A DNA stretch of 11,622 nucleotides from NCBI GenBank assembly GCA_005789325.1, contig SXYE01000034.1:1-11622 (forward strand), written 5' to 3'. This DNA is from Actinomycetota bacterium (GTDB lineage: Bacteria; Actinomycetota; Actinomycetes; S36-B12; UBA5976). Below the pieces are notes generated by a model that made no database searches, had not been told where the DNA came from, and saw only the letters and a program-made list of their open reading frames with translations. Below, piece by piece: positions 1 to 7,452 of the stretch. The number at the start of each line of letters is the position of its first letter. Position 1 is the first letter of the stretch. Both the position numbers and the translations under genes were made by a program.

Positions 1-1718
1 AAGCACTTGAAGGAAAAGGTTGGCAAGACATAGTTGCGCATTATTACCCAGGAACAAATTTAAGTGATTCACCAGTAGATAAACAAATAAGTGTTGGTTT
101 AACCCAAGATAGAACTGCTGTTTTTGTTCGACTAGATAAGTTTTCAGATGATGCCCAATTAGAAATGTCAATTGATGGCAATCCTGTTGCGACAATTGGT
201 AGTGGCGTAATTATTAGAATTGAATCAAATGGGGCATCTGTTGTCACAAGTGGTGGTGATGATGGTAGAGCTGAATCACGTGGTTCAGGAAAAAGAATTT
301 CTTTTCGGATAAGTGCTGGATCAGGTTTAATTAACACAGTAGGTGGATCACCGGATACGAATCCAAGTTCTGCTTTATCAACTCCAGGACACAGATATAA
401 ATATGGAATTTTGAATGTTGTTTATGGTGGCGATAATGATGGAAGGCCAGATCTTTATTCTGCAATCTCTATGAGATTGGCAGATGAATATCCCTTAGGA
501 GTTGCTGAAATGAGTTCATCTTGGCCTAAAGCTGCTTTAGTTGCACAAGTTGTGGCATCACGTTCTTATGGATTAGGAAAAGTTAATAGCGGTCTAAGAG
601 GAAATTGTGGCTGTCATGTTTATAACAACACATCTGATCAGGTTTATGTTGGTTATTCAAAAGAAAGTGATACGTGGAGAGACGCAGTTAATTCAGCAGT
701 AGCTCCATCTGGTCAACCTGCAATTTTAACATTTGGTGGTAAAGCAATAACCGCGTATTTTGCATCTTCAACTGGTGGCAGAACCATGAGTACTAGAGAT
801 GCTTGGGGCGGAAATGTTGCTTGGAGTCAATCAGTTGATGACAACTGGTCTTTAAATGCAAGAAACCCAAATGCTCGTTGGGGATTAAGAATGTCGCAAA
901 GTGCAATGGCTGCAGCACTAGGGCTTTCTATTGTAGAAACTATTGAAGTAGTTGAACGTTTTCCAAGTGGCGCTGCAAAAACTATTGTTGCAAAAGATCC
1001 AGGTGGTGGATCTGTAACTCTAAGTGGAAGAACATTCCAAGCCAGAATGAAATTAAAATCAACTTACATAGTTGGTGCTGTTGATATCGCACTAGCAGAT
1101 ACTTTGGGTGGAATTCCAACTCAAAGTGGATTTGATGAATTTGCATATCGTGCTCAACAAGCTGCCGCTGATATTGCCGCTCTAACTCCACAATATAAAG
1201 CAGCAAGTGAAAAAGCAGATCAAGCTGCAGCTCAAGCAGCTGAATCTAGAAAAAAATATTTAAATATCAAAAATGAAATAGAAAAAGCACAAAAAGAATT
1301 AGAAGATTTAATTAAAGATATTGATATTAGGGAAGCAGAAGCACGTAACGCCCAATCACAAGTAACTGATTCGATAAGAATTCTTTACATGCAAGGATCT
1401 CTAGATACCTTGTCAGTATTACTAGATTCAGCATCCCCGACAGAGTTCACTGAAAATCTAATAAATTTAAGTCTTTTTGCTGAGTCCCAAGAACGCATCA
1501 TGAAGAAATCAATTGAATTGATAAAACTTTTAGAGGCCCAAAAAATTGAGGCAACTAGTCGAAAAGATGAACTTGAAGTCTTATTAAAGGAAGCCAACGC
1601 TGCCCTCAAAAATGCGAAATCTGCACTCAAGGATGCCCAAATTGCCGAGGATAAACTGAAAAAACTTATTGAAGAAAAGCAAAAAATCGTGGATGCTTAT
1701 AACAAGAGTAAAAAGTAG
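1..1718 (+). CDS. SpoIID/LytB-domain peptidoglycan enzyme with C-terminal coiled coil (5' truncated)
   Basis: The frame is open from base 3 to the TAG at 1716-1718 (571 residues visible), so the start lies left of the window. Residues 1-18 (ALEGKGWQDIVAHYYPGT) match the segment that follows the GHGVGMSQ motif of SpoIID proteins. In actinobacterial members this segment precedes the core domain, so a GHG motif and a signal peptide are probably just upstream. The core spans about residues 130-365: the EMSSSW motif with the likely catalytic Glu169 of the lytic transglycosylase, the KAALVAQVVASRSYGL helix, a CGCH cluster at 202-205 resembling the zinc-site cysteines of clostridial SpoIID, and YFASSTGGRT. 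Residues about 380-571 are a long Lys/Glu/Ala-rich coiled coil. It contains ILYMQGSLDTLSVLLDS, which resembles the hinge of PcsB/RipC-type coiled coils. It probably cleaves glycan strands outside the membrane. The next gene follows after 18 bases. Confidence 0.85.
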   Translation, partial: ALEGKGWQDIVAHYYPGTNLSDSPVDKQISVGLTQDRTAVFVRLDKFSDDAQLEMSIDGNPVATIGSGVIIRIESNGASVVTSGGDDGRAESRGSGKRISFRISAGSGLINTVGGSPDTNPSSALSTPGHRYKYGILNVVYGGDNDGRPDLYSAISMRLADEYPLGVAEMSSSWPKAALVAQVVASRSYGLGKVNSGLRGNCGCHVYNNTSDQVYVGYSKESDTWRDAVNSAVAPSGQPAILTFGGKAITAYFASSTGGRTMSTRDAWGGNVAWSQSVDDNWSLNARNPNARWGLRMSQSAMAAALGLSIVETIEVVERFPSGAAKTIVAKDPGGGSVTLSGRTFQARMKLKSTYIVGAVDIALADTLGGIPTQSGFDEFAYRAQQAAADIAALTPQYKAASEKADQAAAQAAESRKKYLNIKNEIEKAQKELEDLIKDIDIREAEARNAQSQVTDSIRILYMQGSLDTLSVLLDSASPTEFTENLINLSLFAESQERIMKKSIELIKLLEAQKIEATSRKDELEVLLKEANAALKNAKSALKDAQIAEDKLKKLIEEKQKIVDAYNKSKK

Positions 1719-1736
1719 TAAGAGAGAAGTCACGAT

Positions 1737-2777
1737 TTGTTAGTCGCTAAACCTATAAAACTACCTGCTAACCAATTTGATCACTTTTATAAGGGTGGAA
1801 ACAAAATTGGCAAACTTAGAAACGGTCCAGGTGGACCGATGCGACCAGAGGAATGGTTAGGTTCAACTACCACCAGATTTGGTTCTAGTAATCAAGGTTT
1901 AACAATTTTAGAAGATGGCACAACTTTAAAAGAAAGTGTTTTAACCAATCCTGAGTCATGGTTAGGGAAAAGTCACGTTAATAGATATGGCGCAAGTATT
2001 GAATTACTAGTTAAACTTCTTGATCCAGATCAAAGACTTCCAGTTCATTATCACCCAACTAGAAATTTTGCTAAGCAACATTTAGGTGTGCCACATGGAA
2101 AAACAGAAGCTTGGATTGTTTTAGAAGCACCAAAAGATGCTTGGGTTGGAATTGGTTTTGAATCAAACATGGCCTTACCAAATGTTAAAAAAATGGTTGA
2201 AAATGAAGACACCAAAGGATTAATTGATTCTTTAAACAAACGAGGCGTGAAAGCAGGGGATGGAATTTTAGTTCCAGCAGGAATCCCGCACGCAATTGCG
2301 GAAGGAATATTTATTCTTGAATTACAAGAACCAACAGATTTTTCTATTCTTTTGGAATGGGAAGGTTTCGCAGTTGATGGCAAGAAAGATGGGCATCTAA
2401 ATCTTGGTTTTGATCTTGCTCTCCAAGCATTAGATTTGAATGCTTTAAAGAAAGAAGATGTTGAAAAGTTAGTTGTCTCAACAGAAAATGATTTATCATT
2501 ATTGAGATCAATGTTGCCTGTGCAAGCTGAACCATATTTTAGATCACATTTAATTAGACCAAAAAATGCAGCAATTGAATTTGCTCCAGGTTTTGCAATA
2601 ATTTTGGTTACCAAAGGCAGTGGTGTTATTCACACTGAAAAACAAGGAAATTTTGACACAACTTCAGGTGATGCTTTCATCATTCCATTTGAATCAGGAT
2701 CTTGGTCGGTCTCAGGTGATATTGAAGTTTTGTTATCTAGACCACCTGCACCTGATGCCCCCATGTCATCACTTTGA
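1737..2777 (+). CDS. manA: class I mannose-6-phosphate isomerase-like cupin protein
   Basis: Predicted to interconvert mannose 6-phosphate and fructose 6-phosphate in the cytoplasm, feeding either glycolysis or GDP-mannose synthesis. The 346-residue length fits the short bacterial class I enzymes. The N-terminal cupin carries the expected metal ligands: LPVHYHP (His104, His106), GKTEAW (Glu124) and PAGIPHAI (His185). A second cupin lies at about 280-335. The PEEWLGSTTTRFG stretch at 37-49 also fits sugar-phosphate isomerases of this group. The start is TTG with a purine-rich AGAGAGAAG at 1721-1729 as ribosome binding site, about 7 bases upstream. The gene is 18 bases after the SpoIID gene and 30 before an MFS permease, so the three are probably cotranscribed. 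HYHP replaces the more usual VHPDD-type motif, so another phosphosugar substrate is possible. Confidence 0.75.
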   Translation: MLVAKPIKLPANQFDHFYKGGNKIGKLRNGPGGPMRPEEWLGSTTTRFGSSNQGLTILEDGTTLKESVLTNPESWLGKSHVNRYGASIELLVKLLDPDQRLPVHYHPTRNFAKQHLGVPHGKTEAWIVLEAPKDAWVGIGFESNMALPNVKKMVENEDTKGLIDSLNKRGVKAGDGILVPAGIPHAIAEGIFILELQEPTDFSILLEWEGFAVDGKKDGHLNLGFDLALQALDLNALKKEDVEKLVVSTENDLSLLRSMLPVQAEPYFRSHLIRPKNAAIEFAPGFAIILVTKGSGVIHTEKQGNFDTTSGDAFIIPFESGSWSVSGDIEVLLSRPPAPDAPMSSL

Positions 2778-2807
2778 TTTAAGTAATCATTTGCTAAGTT
2801 AGCAAAA

Positions 2808-3965
2808 ATGACTTTAATTCATGCACCTTTAAAACTTAATAACGTATCTGTTTACTCAGGTATCTCAATATTTGCTGTGATGGGCGGATTTACTTCATCT
2901 TATGGAGTTATGGTTCCCTATTTTCGCGATAAATTTTCTCTTAATCTTGCCGAAAGTGGCATTATTTTCTTTGCTCACGGAATTACTGCTTTATTAGGTG
3001 TAGTAATTGGCACGTTAAGTGTTTCAAAATTTAAGGCAGCTTATGTTGGCGGTTTAGGCGCTCCACTTATGGGATTAGGTTCAGTGCTAATTGGTCTTGC
3101 TCCAAGTTGGAATATAACTTTGTTGGGTGTGGCAATAGTTGGAATTGGTTTTGGTGCATGTGATGCAACTATTAGTCAGTTTTTATCTCGAGGAGGAAGT
3201 AAAAAGGCAGTAAGACTTGTAAATATTTTGAATGCTGGTTTTGCTATTGGAGCAGTTATAGGACCAATTCTTATTGCAGGGGCTGTTCCAGATTTGTTCA
3301 CAGAACTACTTTTTGTGTGGGCTGCAGTGTTTATTGGAGTTGGATATCTTTTTATTTCCAACACTTCTGGTTATTTAAAAAGAGATCGTTCCACAGCAAA
3401 ACCTGATGGTCACAAATTTGTTTTCGCAATGTTATTAATTGGTATTGCATTTTACGTTGGCGTTGAAGTTGGAGCCAGTGGCTGGATTCCTACCTACATG
3501 ATTGACAAAGGTTATTCCGCTCAAGTTGGGGCAACCGCTTTAGCACTGTTTTTCTTATCCCTTGCAGCTGGTCGAATAATTATTTTGCCTTTAGCAAACA
3601 AATATTCTCCAACTCAAATTGTTTTAACATCCTCAGTTTTGATTATTTTTAGCCTTATTTTTATAGGTTTTACCAACATGTCTCTAGTTGGATTTAGCCT
3701 TATGGGCTTTGTCTGCGGACCAGTTTTTCCAACTGCAATGGTCTGGGCAGTAAGAATTAATCCAGGAGATCCAAGAACTGCAGGATTCATGATGTTTGCT
3801 GCAATTGCTGGGGCAAGTGTTTCACCATCATTAATGGGAATTGTTATGCAAAGAGCTGGTACTGAAGTTTTAGTGTGGTTATTAATGGTTCCAGCTGCTG
3901 TGACATTAATTGTTTATGCATTAGCAGCTAAGCAAAAAATAGCTGAACACATAGAAATACATTAA
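2808..3965 (+). CDS. MFS permease, FucP-like sugar transporter
   Basis: A 385-residue, very hydrophobic protein with a predicted 12 membrane segments in two halves, separated by a charged cytoplasmic loop at about 188-203 (KRDRSTAKPDGHK). The start of the second half, YVGVEVGASGWIPTYMI (216-232), matches the signature of the fucose/glucose/galactose-proton symporter branch of the MFS. A buried acid, Asp119, sits in the fourth membrane segment. The usual cytoplasmic loop motif GxLADRxGRK is degenerate (about 68-80). Placement 30 bases after a phosphomannose-isomerase-like gene suggests uptake of a hexose whose phosphate is the isomerase substrate; this is inference. No strong ribosome binding site precedes the ATG. 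The stop codon interlocks with that of the convergent dehydrogenase gene: both TAA stops come from the same four bases, TTAA at 3962-3965. Confidence 0.8.
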   Translation: MTLIHAPLKLNNVSVYSGISIFAVMGGFTSSYGVMVPYFRDKFSLNLAESGIIFFAHGITALLGVVIGTLSVSKFKAAYVGGLGAPLMGLGSVLIGLAPSWNITLLGVAIVGIGFGACDATISQFLSRGGSKKAVRLVNILNAGFAIGAVIGPILIAGAVPDLFTELLFVWAAVFIGVGYLFISNTSGYLKRDRSTAKPDGHKFVFAMLLIGIAFYVGVEVGASGWIPTYMIDKGYSAQVGATALALFFLSLAAGRIIILPLANKYSPTQIVLTSSVLIIFSLIFIGFTNMSLVGFSLMGFVCGPVFPTAMVWAVRINPGDPRTAGFMMFAAIAGASVSPSLMGIVMQRAGTEVLVWLLMVPAAVTLIVYALAAKQKIAEHIEIH

Positions 3966-5032
3966 ATCTGCAAGGACGCAATTGCGTCGTTAAATTCCTT
4001 AATTTTTTCCTTTATTCTATTTTCAGATAAATTCAAGTGTTCTAATATGGTGAAGCGATCTGGTCTTGTGGTTGGTGCTGACTTAACAATTTCTGTAAAC
4101 TCTTCATCATTAAATCCTATAGCGTGATGAGAAAGTGGCAGTTCGTGTTGGGCTAGGGCGAAAGCTAATTCTTGAAATCTTTCTTCATCATTTCTTAAAA
4201 ATGTTGCAAATAATGCACCCATACCAACTTGTTCACCATGAGGTTTAGTGCGATCAGGAAATAACAAATCGATTGCATGAGAAATTTCATGGCAGGCACC
4301 ACTGCACGGTCTAGAGGTACCAGCAATTCCCATTGCCACACCGGATAAAACTAAAGCTTCAGCAAGGGCAACTAGAAAATCATCACTACCAATTGAGTCA
4401 GCTCTGCCAAGTAGTGCTTCAGCACTTATGCGTGCCATGGATGCAGCTAAGCCATCCATTTTTTCATTATTTTCTTTTACTGCTAATTCCCAATCTTTAA
4501 CAGCAGAAAGATTACTTAAAACATCTCCAATACCTGCTCTGATAAATCTAGCTGGGGCAAGTTTGATTGCATCTAAATCGACAACAACTGCAAGTGGAGC
4601 ACTAACACCAAAAGAAGATCTACTCCCGTTATTTTCTAAAATACTAACTGGTGAAGCCAAGCCATCGTGAGCCAAATTTGTGGCAACAGAGACCATAGGA
4701 ATTTCTAAGATAGAAGCTGAGAATTTACAAACATCAATTACTCTGCCTCCACCTACGCCAACGATGGCATCATATTGTTTAGGCTTTAGAGTTTCTGCTA
4801 ACGCTTTAGCATCAGCTAATGAATTTCCTGGTGAAATATAAAAATCTGCATTAGGGGCCGCTTTTTTTAATCTGCTTTCAAATTTCTTTTTTCCACCTTC
4901 AGTCATGACCACTGCAATGTGGCCTTTATTGGAAACTCTTTGATCAGCTAACACAGTTGCTAAATCATCAAGAGCACCTTTACGAATATCAATGTAGAGA
5001 GGAGTTTCAATCATTCTTTTTAGTAGCGACAT
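3962..5032 (-). CDS. egsA: sn-glycerol-1-phosphate dehydrogenase (AraM/EgsA type)
   Basis: Iron-containing alcohol dehydrogenase fold of 356 residues, predicted to reduce dihydroxyacetone phosphate to sn-glycerol 1-phosphate with NAD(P)H. The dinucleotide-binding motif GVGGGRVIDV is at 92-101. TNLAHDGLASPVSI at 118-131 is the HDG-x-x-SP signature that separates glycerol-1-phosphate dehydrogenases from glycerol dehydrogenase. Metal ligands are visible as Asp170 (GIGDVLSN), a His in CHEISH (248 or 252) and His265 (KPHGEQVG). The ATG overlaps the end of the upstream nucleotidyltransferase gene by 13 bases, and a GAGGT ribosome binding site (5040-5044) lies 7 bases before it. This settles the start over the later Met7. 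The translational overlap implies joint expression with the nucleotidyltransferase. In Bacillus AraM supplies an archaeal-type glycerol lipid; here the neighbours point instead to a CDP-activated glycerol. Confidence 0.87.
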   Translation of the reverse strand: MSLLKRMIETPLYIDIRKGALDDLATVLADQRVSNKGHIAVVMTEGGKKKFESRLKKAAPNADFYISPGNSLADAKALAETLKPKQYDAIVGVGGGRVIDVCKFSASILEIPMVSVATNLAHDGLASPVSILENNGSRSSFGVSAPLAVVVDLDAIKLAPARFIRAGIGDVLSNLSAVKDWELAVKENNEKMDGLAASMARISAEALLGRADSIGSDDFLVALAEALVLSGVAMGIAGTSRPCSGACHEISHAIDLLFPDRTKPHGEQVGMGALFATFLRNDEERFQELAFALAQHELPLSHHAIGFNDEEFTEIVKSAPTTRPDRFTILEHLNLSENRIKEKIKEFNDAIASLQI

Positions 5033-5751
5033 GCAATTGACCTCGCTTTTGCTAGATCATCATGGTTATCGACTTCAACCCAAGAAACATCCCCAATTGG
5101 TTGAAGAGAAATTACTCCACCACTCTCAACATATTCCTGATAACCATCTTCATAGTAAAGATCTGGATTTAGCTTCCAAGTTTTTTCTAAAGCTGAAGTT
5201 AAATTCTTTGCAGCCTCTGGTTCAACAAGAGTTAATCCAATATATTCACCAAACGCAGTTGCTGGATCCATTTGTTTCGTAATTCTGGCAAGATTACCGG
5301 CACAATCAATAGTTAGTTTCATTTCCTCATCTGCCAACTTTTTTACTGTGTCAACCGCCAAAAGAATAGCGGGACCTCTATTTTCTAAAAGTGTTTCTTG
5401 CACACTTACAGGATGAACTGTGTCACCATTTGCTAATAAGAAACCTTGTATGAATAAATCTCTAGCGCACCATAAAGAGTAAGCATTATTCCATTCTTCT
5501 GCTTTGTCGTTAAAGATTAGTTCCAAATTAACATTATGTCTTGATTCCAAGTCATTTTTTCTTTCTTCAACTGCTTCTGATTTGTAACCAACAATTACTG
5601 CTACATCTTTCAAACCAACTTTGGAGAAATTACTTAAAGTTAAATCAAGGATTGTGGTTTCATCATCTACTGGAACAAGTGCTTTGGGCAAAGTATCGGT
5701 GTAGGGACGAAGACGACGTCCAGCACCGGCGGCCAAAACCATGCCCAGCAT
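5020..5751 (-). CDS. LicC-like sugar/alcohol-phosphate nucleotidyltransferase
   Basis: A 243-residue nucleotidyltransferase of the GT-A fold. The nucleotide-binding loop is LAAGAGRRLRP (6-16), followed by PKALVPV (22-28). NNAYSLW (88-94) resembles the NNIYSL region of LicC-type CTP:phosphocholine cytidylyltransferases, and NGD at 108-110 is the metal-binding acidic motif. The C-terminal WVEVDNHDDLAKA (224-236) is the family's usual closing motif. It is the first gene of a two-gene unit with glycerol-1-phosphate dehydrogenase, and a CDP-glycerol transferase is divergent on the other side. The parsimonious substrate is therefore CTP plus sn-glycerol 1-phosphate, giving a CDP-glycerol. That specificity is inference; phosphocholine, inositol 1-phosphate or a sugar phosphate cannot be excluded. 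The ATG at 5751 is used because an in-frame stop lies seven codons upstream and LAAG then sits at the usual distance from the N-terminus. Confidence 0.8.
   Translation of the reverse strand: MLGMVLAAGAGRRLRPYTDTLPKALVPVDDETTILDLTLSNFSKVGLKDVAVIVGYKSEAVEERKNDLESRHNVNLELIFNDKAEEWNNAYSLWCARDLFIQGFLLANGDTVHPVSVQETLLENRGPAILLAVDTVKKLADEEMKLTIDCAGNLARITKQMDPATAFGEYIGLTLVEPEAAKNLTSALEKTWKLNPDLYYEDGYQEYVESGGVISLQPIGDVSWVEVDNHDDLAKARSIACRY
5040..5044 (-). promoter_or_regulatory. ribosome binding site of the glycerol-1-phosphate dehydrogenase gene
   Basis: On the minus strand GAGGT stands 7 bases before the ATG at 5032. It lies inside the end of the upstream nucleotidyltransferase coding sequence, so the two genes are translationally overlapped. 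The in-frame ATG six codons later has no comparable signal, which favours the longer start. Confidence 0.7.
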
Positions 5752-5801
5752 GATGCCCCATTCACTTAGCTAAATTTCGTAGTTTTCTTTGCCTTTAGTC
5801 T

Positions 5802-5830
5802 TTCACGCTCATCTGCTAACTATCTATATT
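5802..5830 (+). promoter_or_regulatory. candidate promoter of the CDP-glycerol transferase gene
   Basis: TTCACG (5802-5807) and TATATT (5825-5830) are separated by 17 bases and match the -35/-10 consensus at 4 and 5 of 6 positions. Transcription would start near 5837, downstream of the possible TTG start at 5829 and upstream of the ATG at 5850. It lies in the 77-98 base gap between two divergent genes. This was read by eye only. Confidence 0.4.
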
Positions 5831-5849
5831 GAGTAGGCTCATAATCACC

Positions 5850-7109
5850 ATGGCATTTATTCCTAGACGTTTTGATTCCAACCCTTGGTTTTTGCGCATT
5901 CGTCGTATGGGTGGGGCGGCTTATCATGCTTGGATTGCAAATGATCCTCAAGCAATTTCTGAGTTTAAGGAACTAAAAAATAACTCAAAGAACTTTGAAG
6001 TTTTAGCTTATTTTGGCGATGACTTGTCTCGTTCCTATCAAATTCAACAGTGGTTACCAGTTTATGAAGAATTGAATAAAACTCATAAGGTTCAAATCAT
6101 TTGTAGGCAGTTTCCTACAACTAAATATTTAAGAAAAATGACATCACTTCCAGTTAACTCTGTTTATGACTTCTTCACATTAACTGATTTGATTGAATCA
6201 AATAACTACAAAGTTGTGTTGTATGTAAATAACTCGTTTACAAATTTCCAAGCAATGGCTGCTAAGAAAGCTTTTCATGTTCATTTAAATCATGGTGAGT
6301 CAGATAAAATGAGTATGACTTCTAGACAAATGTATGCCTACGATGTTGTGGCAGTTGCAGGTCAAGCGGCTAAAGACAGATTGAAAAATGCATTAATTGT
6401 TAGTGATGAAAATAAAGAAGTTGTTATAGGTAGACCTCAGTTAGATTTATTAAAGAAGCCAATTGATGTTAATACTGAAAGAAAAATCCTTGTTTATGCA
6501 CCCACTTGGGAAGGTGATCAAGACGCAAATGACTATTCATCAGTTGATGTATATGGTGAACAAATAGTTTCCGCAATGCTTAAAATTCCTAATTCAACTC
6601 TTCTTTATAAACCACACCCAAAGGTAACGACTTCACCTAAACCACACATGATACGTGCCCATAAAGCTGTTTTGTCATTACTGGATTCTGCGAATTCAAA
6701 GGATGCAAGTGCAAAACATAGGTTAGTTGCAGGAGATCCTCTGCCAGTTTTGCAAGTAGCTGATCTATTGGTTTCTGATGTTTCTGCGGTAACAATTGAT
6801 TACTTATATTTGAAACCACAAGGTGTGATGTTGATGTGTGACAGAAGAAGCAATGATCAAGAATTTGCCAAAGTTGCACCTGTGTCAAAAGCTGTCACCG
6901 TTATAAATAAGAACAATATTAATAATATTGAAAAATTAATTTCTGATCATGTAGCAGGACAAGTAGATAGAAGTTCTTATGAATCAATGCGAAATTATTA
7001 CTTTGGTGACACAAAACCAGGTTCTAGTATTGCAAGATTTATTTCTATGGTTGATGACTTGATTAAACGTCGAGACCACCGAGTTTCTCAATTACCCACG
7101 TCTAATTAA
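5850..7109 (+). CDS. CDP-glycerol:polyglycerophosphate glycerophosphotransferase (TagB/TagF type)
   Basis: Predicted to transfer glycerol phosphate from CDP-glycerol onto a lipid-linked or growing poly(glycerol phosphate) acceptor at the inner face of the membrane, as in teichoic acid synthesis. With the ATG start it has 419 residues and consists mainly of the catalytic domain. Motifs in order: LNHGESDK with the likely catalytic His148, GRPQLD (194-199), YAPTWEG (216-222), LYKPHPK (252-258, second conserved His) and SDVSAVTIDYLYLKP (309-323), the counterpart of the DYSS motif. It lacks the extra N-terminal region of long TagF polymerases and has no obvious membrane segment. The ATG at 5850 is preferred over an in-frame TTG at 5829 because a plausible promoter -10 overlaps that TTG. 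The ribosome binding site is weak. tRNA-Thr begins 9 bases after the stop. Divergent from the nucleotidyltransferase/dehydrogenase pair, with which it probably forms a pathway. Confidence 0.87.
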   Translation: MAFIPRRFDSNPWFLRIRRMGGAAYHAWIANDPQAISEFKELKNNSKNFEVLAYFGDDLSRSYQIQQWLPVYEELNKTHKVQIICRQFPTTKYLRKMTSLPVNSVYDFFTLTDLIESNNYKVVLYVNNSFTNFQAMAAKKAFHVHLNHGESDKMSMTSRQMYAYDVVAVAGQAAKDRLKNALIVSDENKEVVIGRPQLDLLKKPIDVNTERKILVYAPTWEGDQDANDYSSVDVYGEQIVSAMLKIPNSTLLYKPHPKVTTSPKPHMIRAHKAVLSLLDSANSKDASAKHRLVAGDPLPVLQVADLLVSDVSAVTIDYLYLKPQGVMLMCDRRSNDQEFAKVAPVSKAVTVINKNNINNIEKLISDHVAGQVDRSSYESMRNYYFGDTKPGSSIARFISMVDDLIKRRDHRVSQLPTSN

Positions 7110-7118
7110 TTAAACCCG

Positions 7119-7191
7119 GCCGCTTTAGCTCAGTTGGCAGAGCGTTGCTCTCGTAAAGCAAAGGTCTCGGGTTCAATTCCCGAAAGCGGCT
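7119..7191 (+). tRNA. tRNA-Thr(CGT)
   Basis: A complete cloverleaf of 73 bases. The acceptor stem GCCGCTT/AAGCGGC is perfect (7 pairs). The D stem is GCTC/GAGC and the anticodon stem TTGCT/AGCAA, with loop CTCGTAA and anticodon CGT at 7152-7154. The T arm is TCGGG-TTCAATT-CCCGA and the discriminator base is T. It decodes ACG threonine codons. CCA is not encoded. It lies 9 bases after the glycerophosphotransferase stop codon, so it may be cotranscribed with that gene. Its 3' part from the first anticodon base onward is repeated downstream, marking it as an integration site for mobile DNA. Confidence 0.95.
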
Positions 7192-7192
7192 C
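7152..7192 (+). repeat. attL-like core: 3' part of tRNA-Thr
   Basis: These 41 bases, from the first anticodon base to one base past the discriminator, recur without mismatch at 8427-8467 (offset 1275) and in decayed form at 9251-9286 (offset 2088). Using the anticodon-to-3'-end part of a tRNA as the identity block is typical of tyrosine-recombinase integration, which restores the tRNA at the left junction. Confidence 0.85.
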
Positions 7193-7244
7193 GCTTAACC
7201 TTGGGGTGAATCCTTTTTGAATTTATGACTAACTTTTCAGCAGG

Positions 7245-7257
7245 TGTATAGAAATCG
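7245..7257 (+). repeat. 13-base direct repeat, left end of islet A
   Basis: TGTATAGAAATCG occurs here, 52 bases after the left att-like core, and again at 8332-8344, 82 bases before the right core, in the same orientation. It could be a recombinase arm-type site or leftover from rearrangement. Confidence 0.45.
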
Positions 7258-7452
7258 CTAGTTGTGCTCGATGCAGTCTTACTACTAGCTGGACTCAGTC
7301 TTAAAAAACAATATGAGTCAATGATTACCTTTTAACTAGAGCTGAAGTTAACGACTTCATTCAACTAATTCAACGAGCAATCTTCAGTAATTAACAATAT
7401 AAATGAATAACTTTTAGGAAGAACTGGATATTTTTCAATCTAAAGTATTAGT

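Noticed and set aside
2051..2614. 187-codon minus-strand open frame
   Set aside because: It lies wholly inside the isomerase gene, whose cupin metal motifs are clear; the antisense translation is of low quality and no domain is visible.
3975..3988. Perfect palindrome GACGCAATTGCGTC near the convergent stops
   Set aside because: A 5-base stem with 4-base loop would be possible, but a T-run follows only after a further dozen or more bases on + and none follows on -. It also codes the conserved-looking end of the dehydrogenase, so a terminator is not supported.
7193..7452. Search for an integrase remnant or small gene next to the tRNA
   Set aside because: All frames are broken by stops within short distances and no tyrosine-recombinase motif was recognised on either strand.
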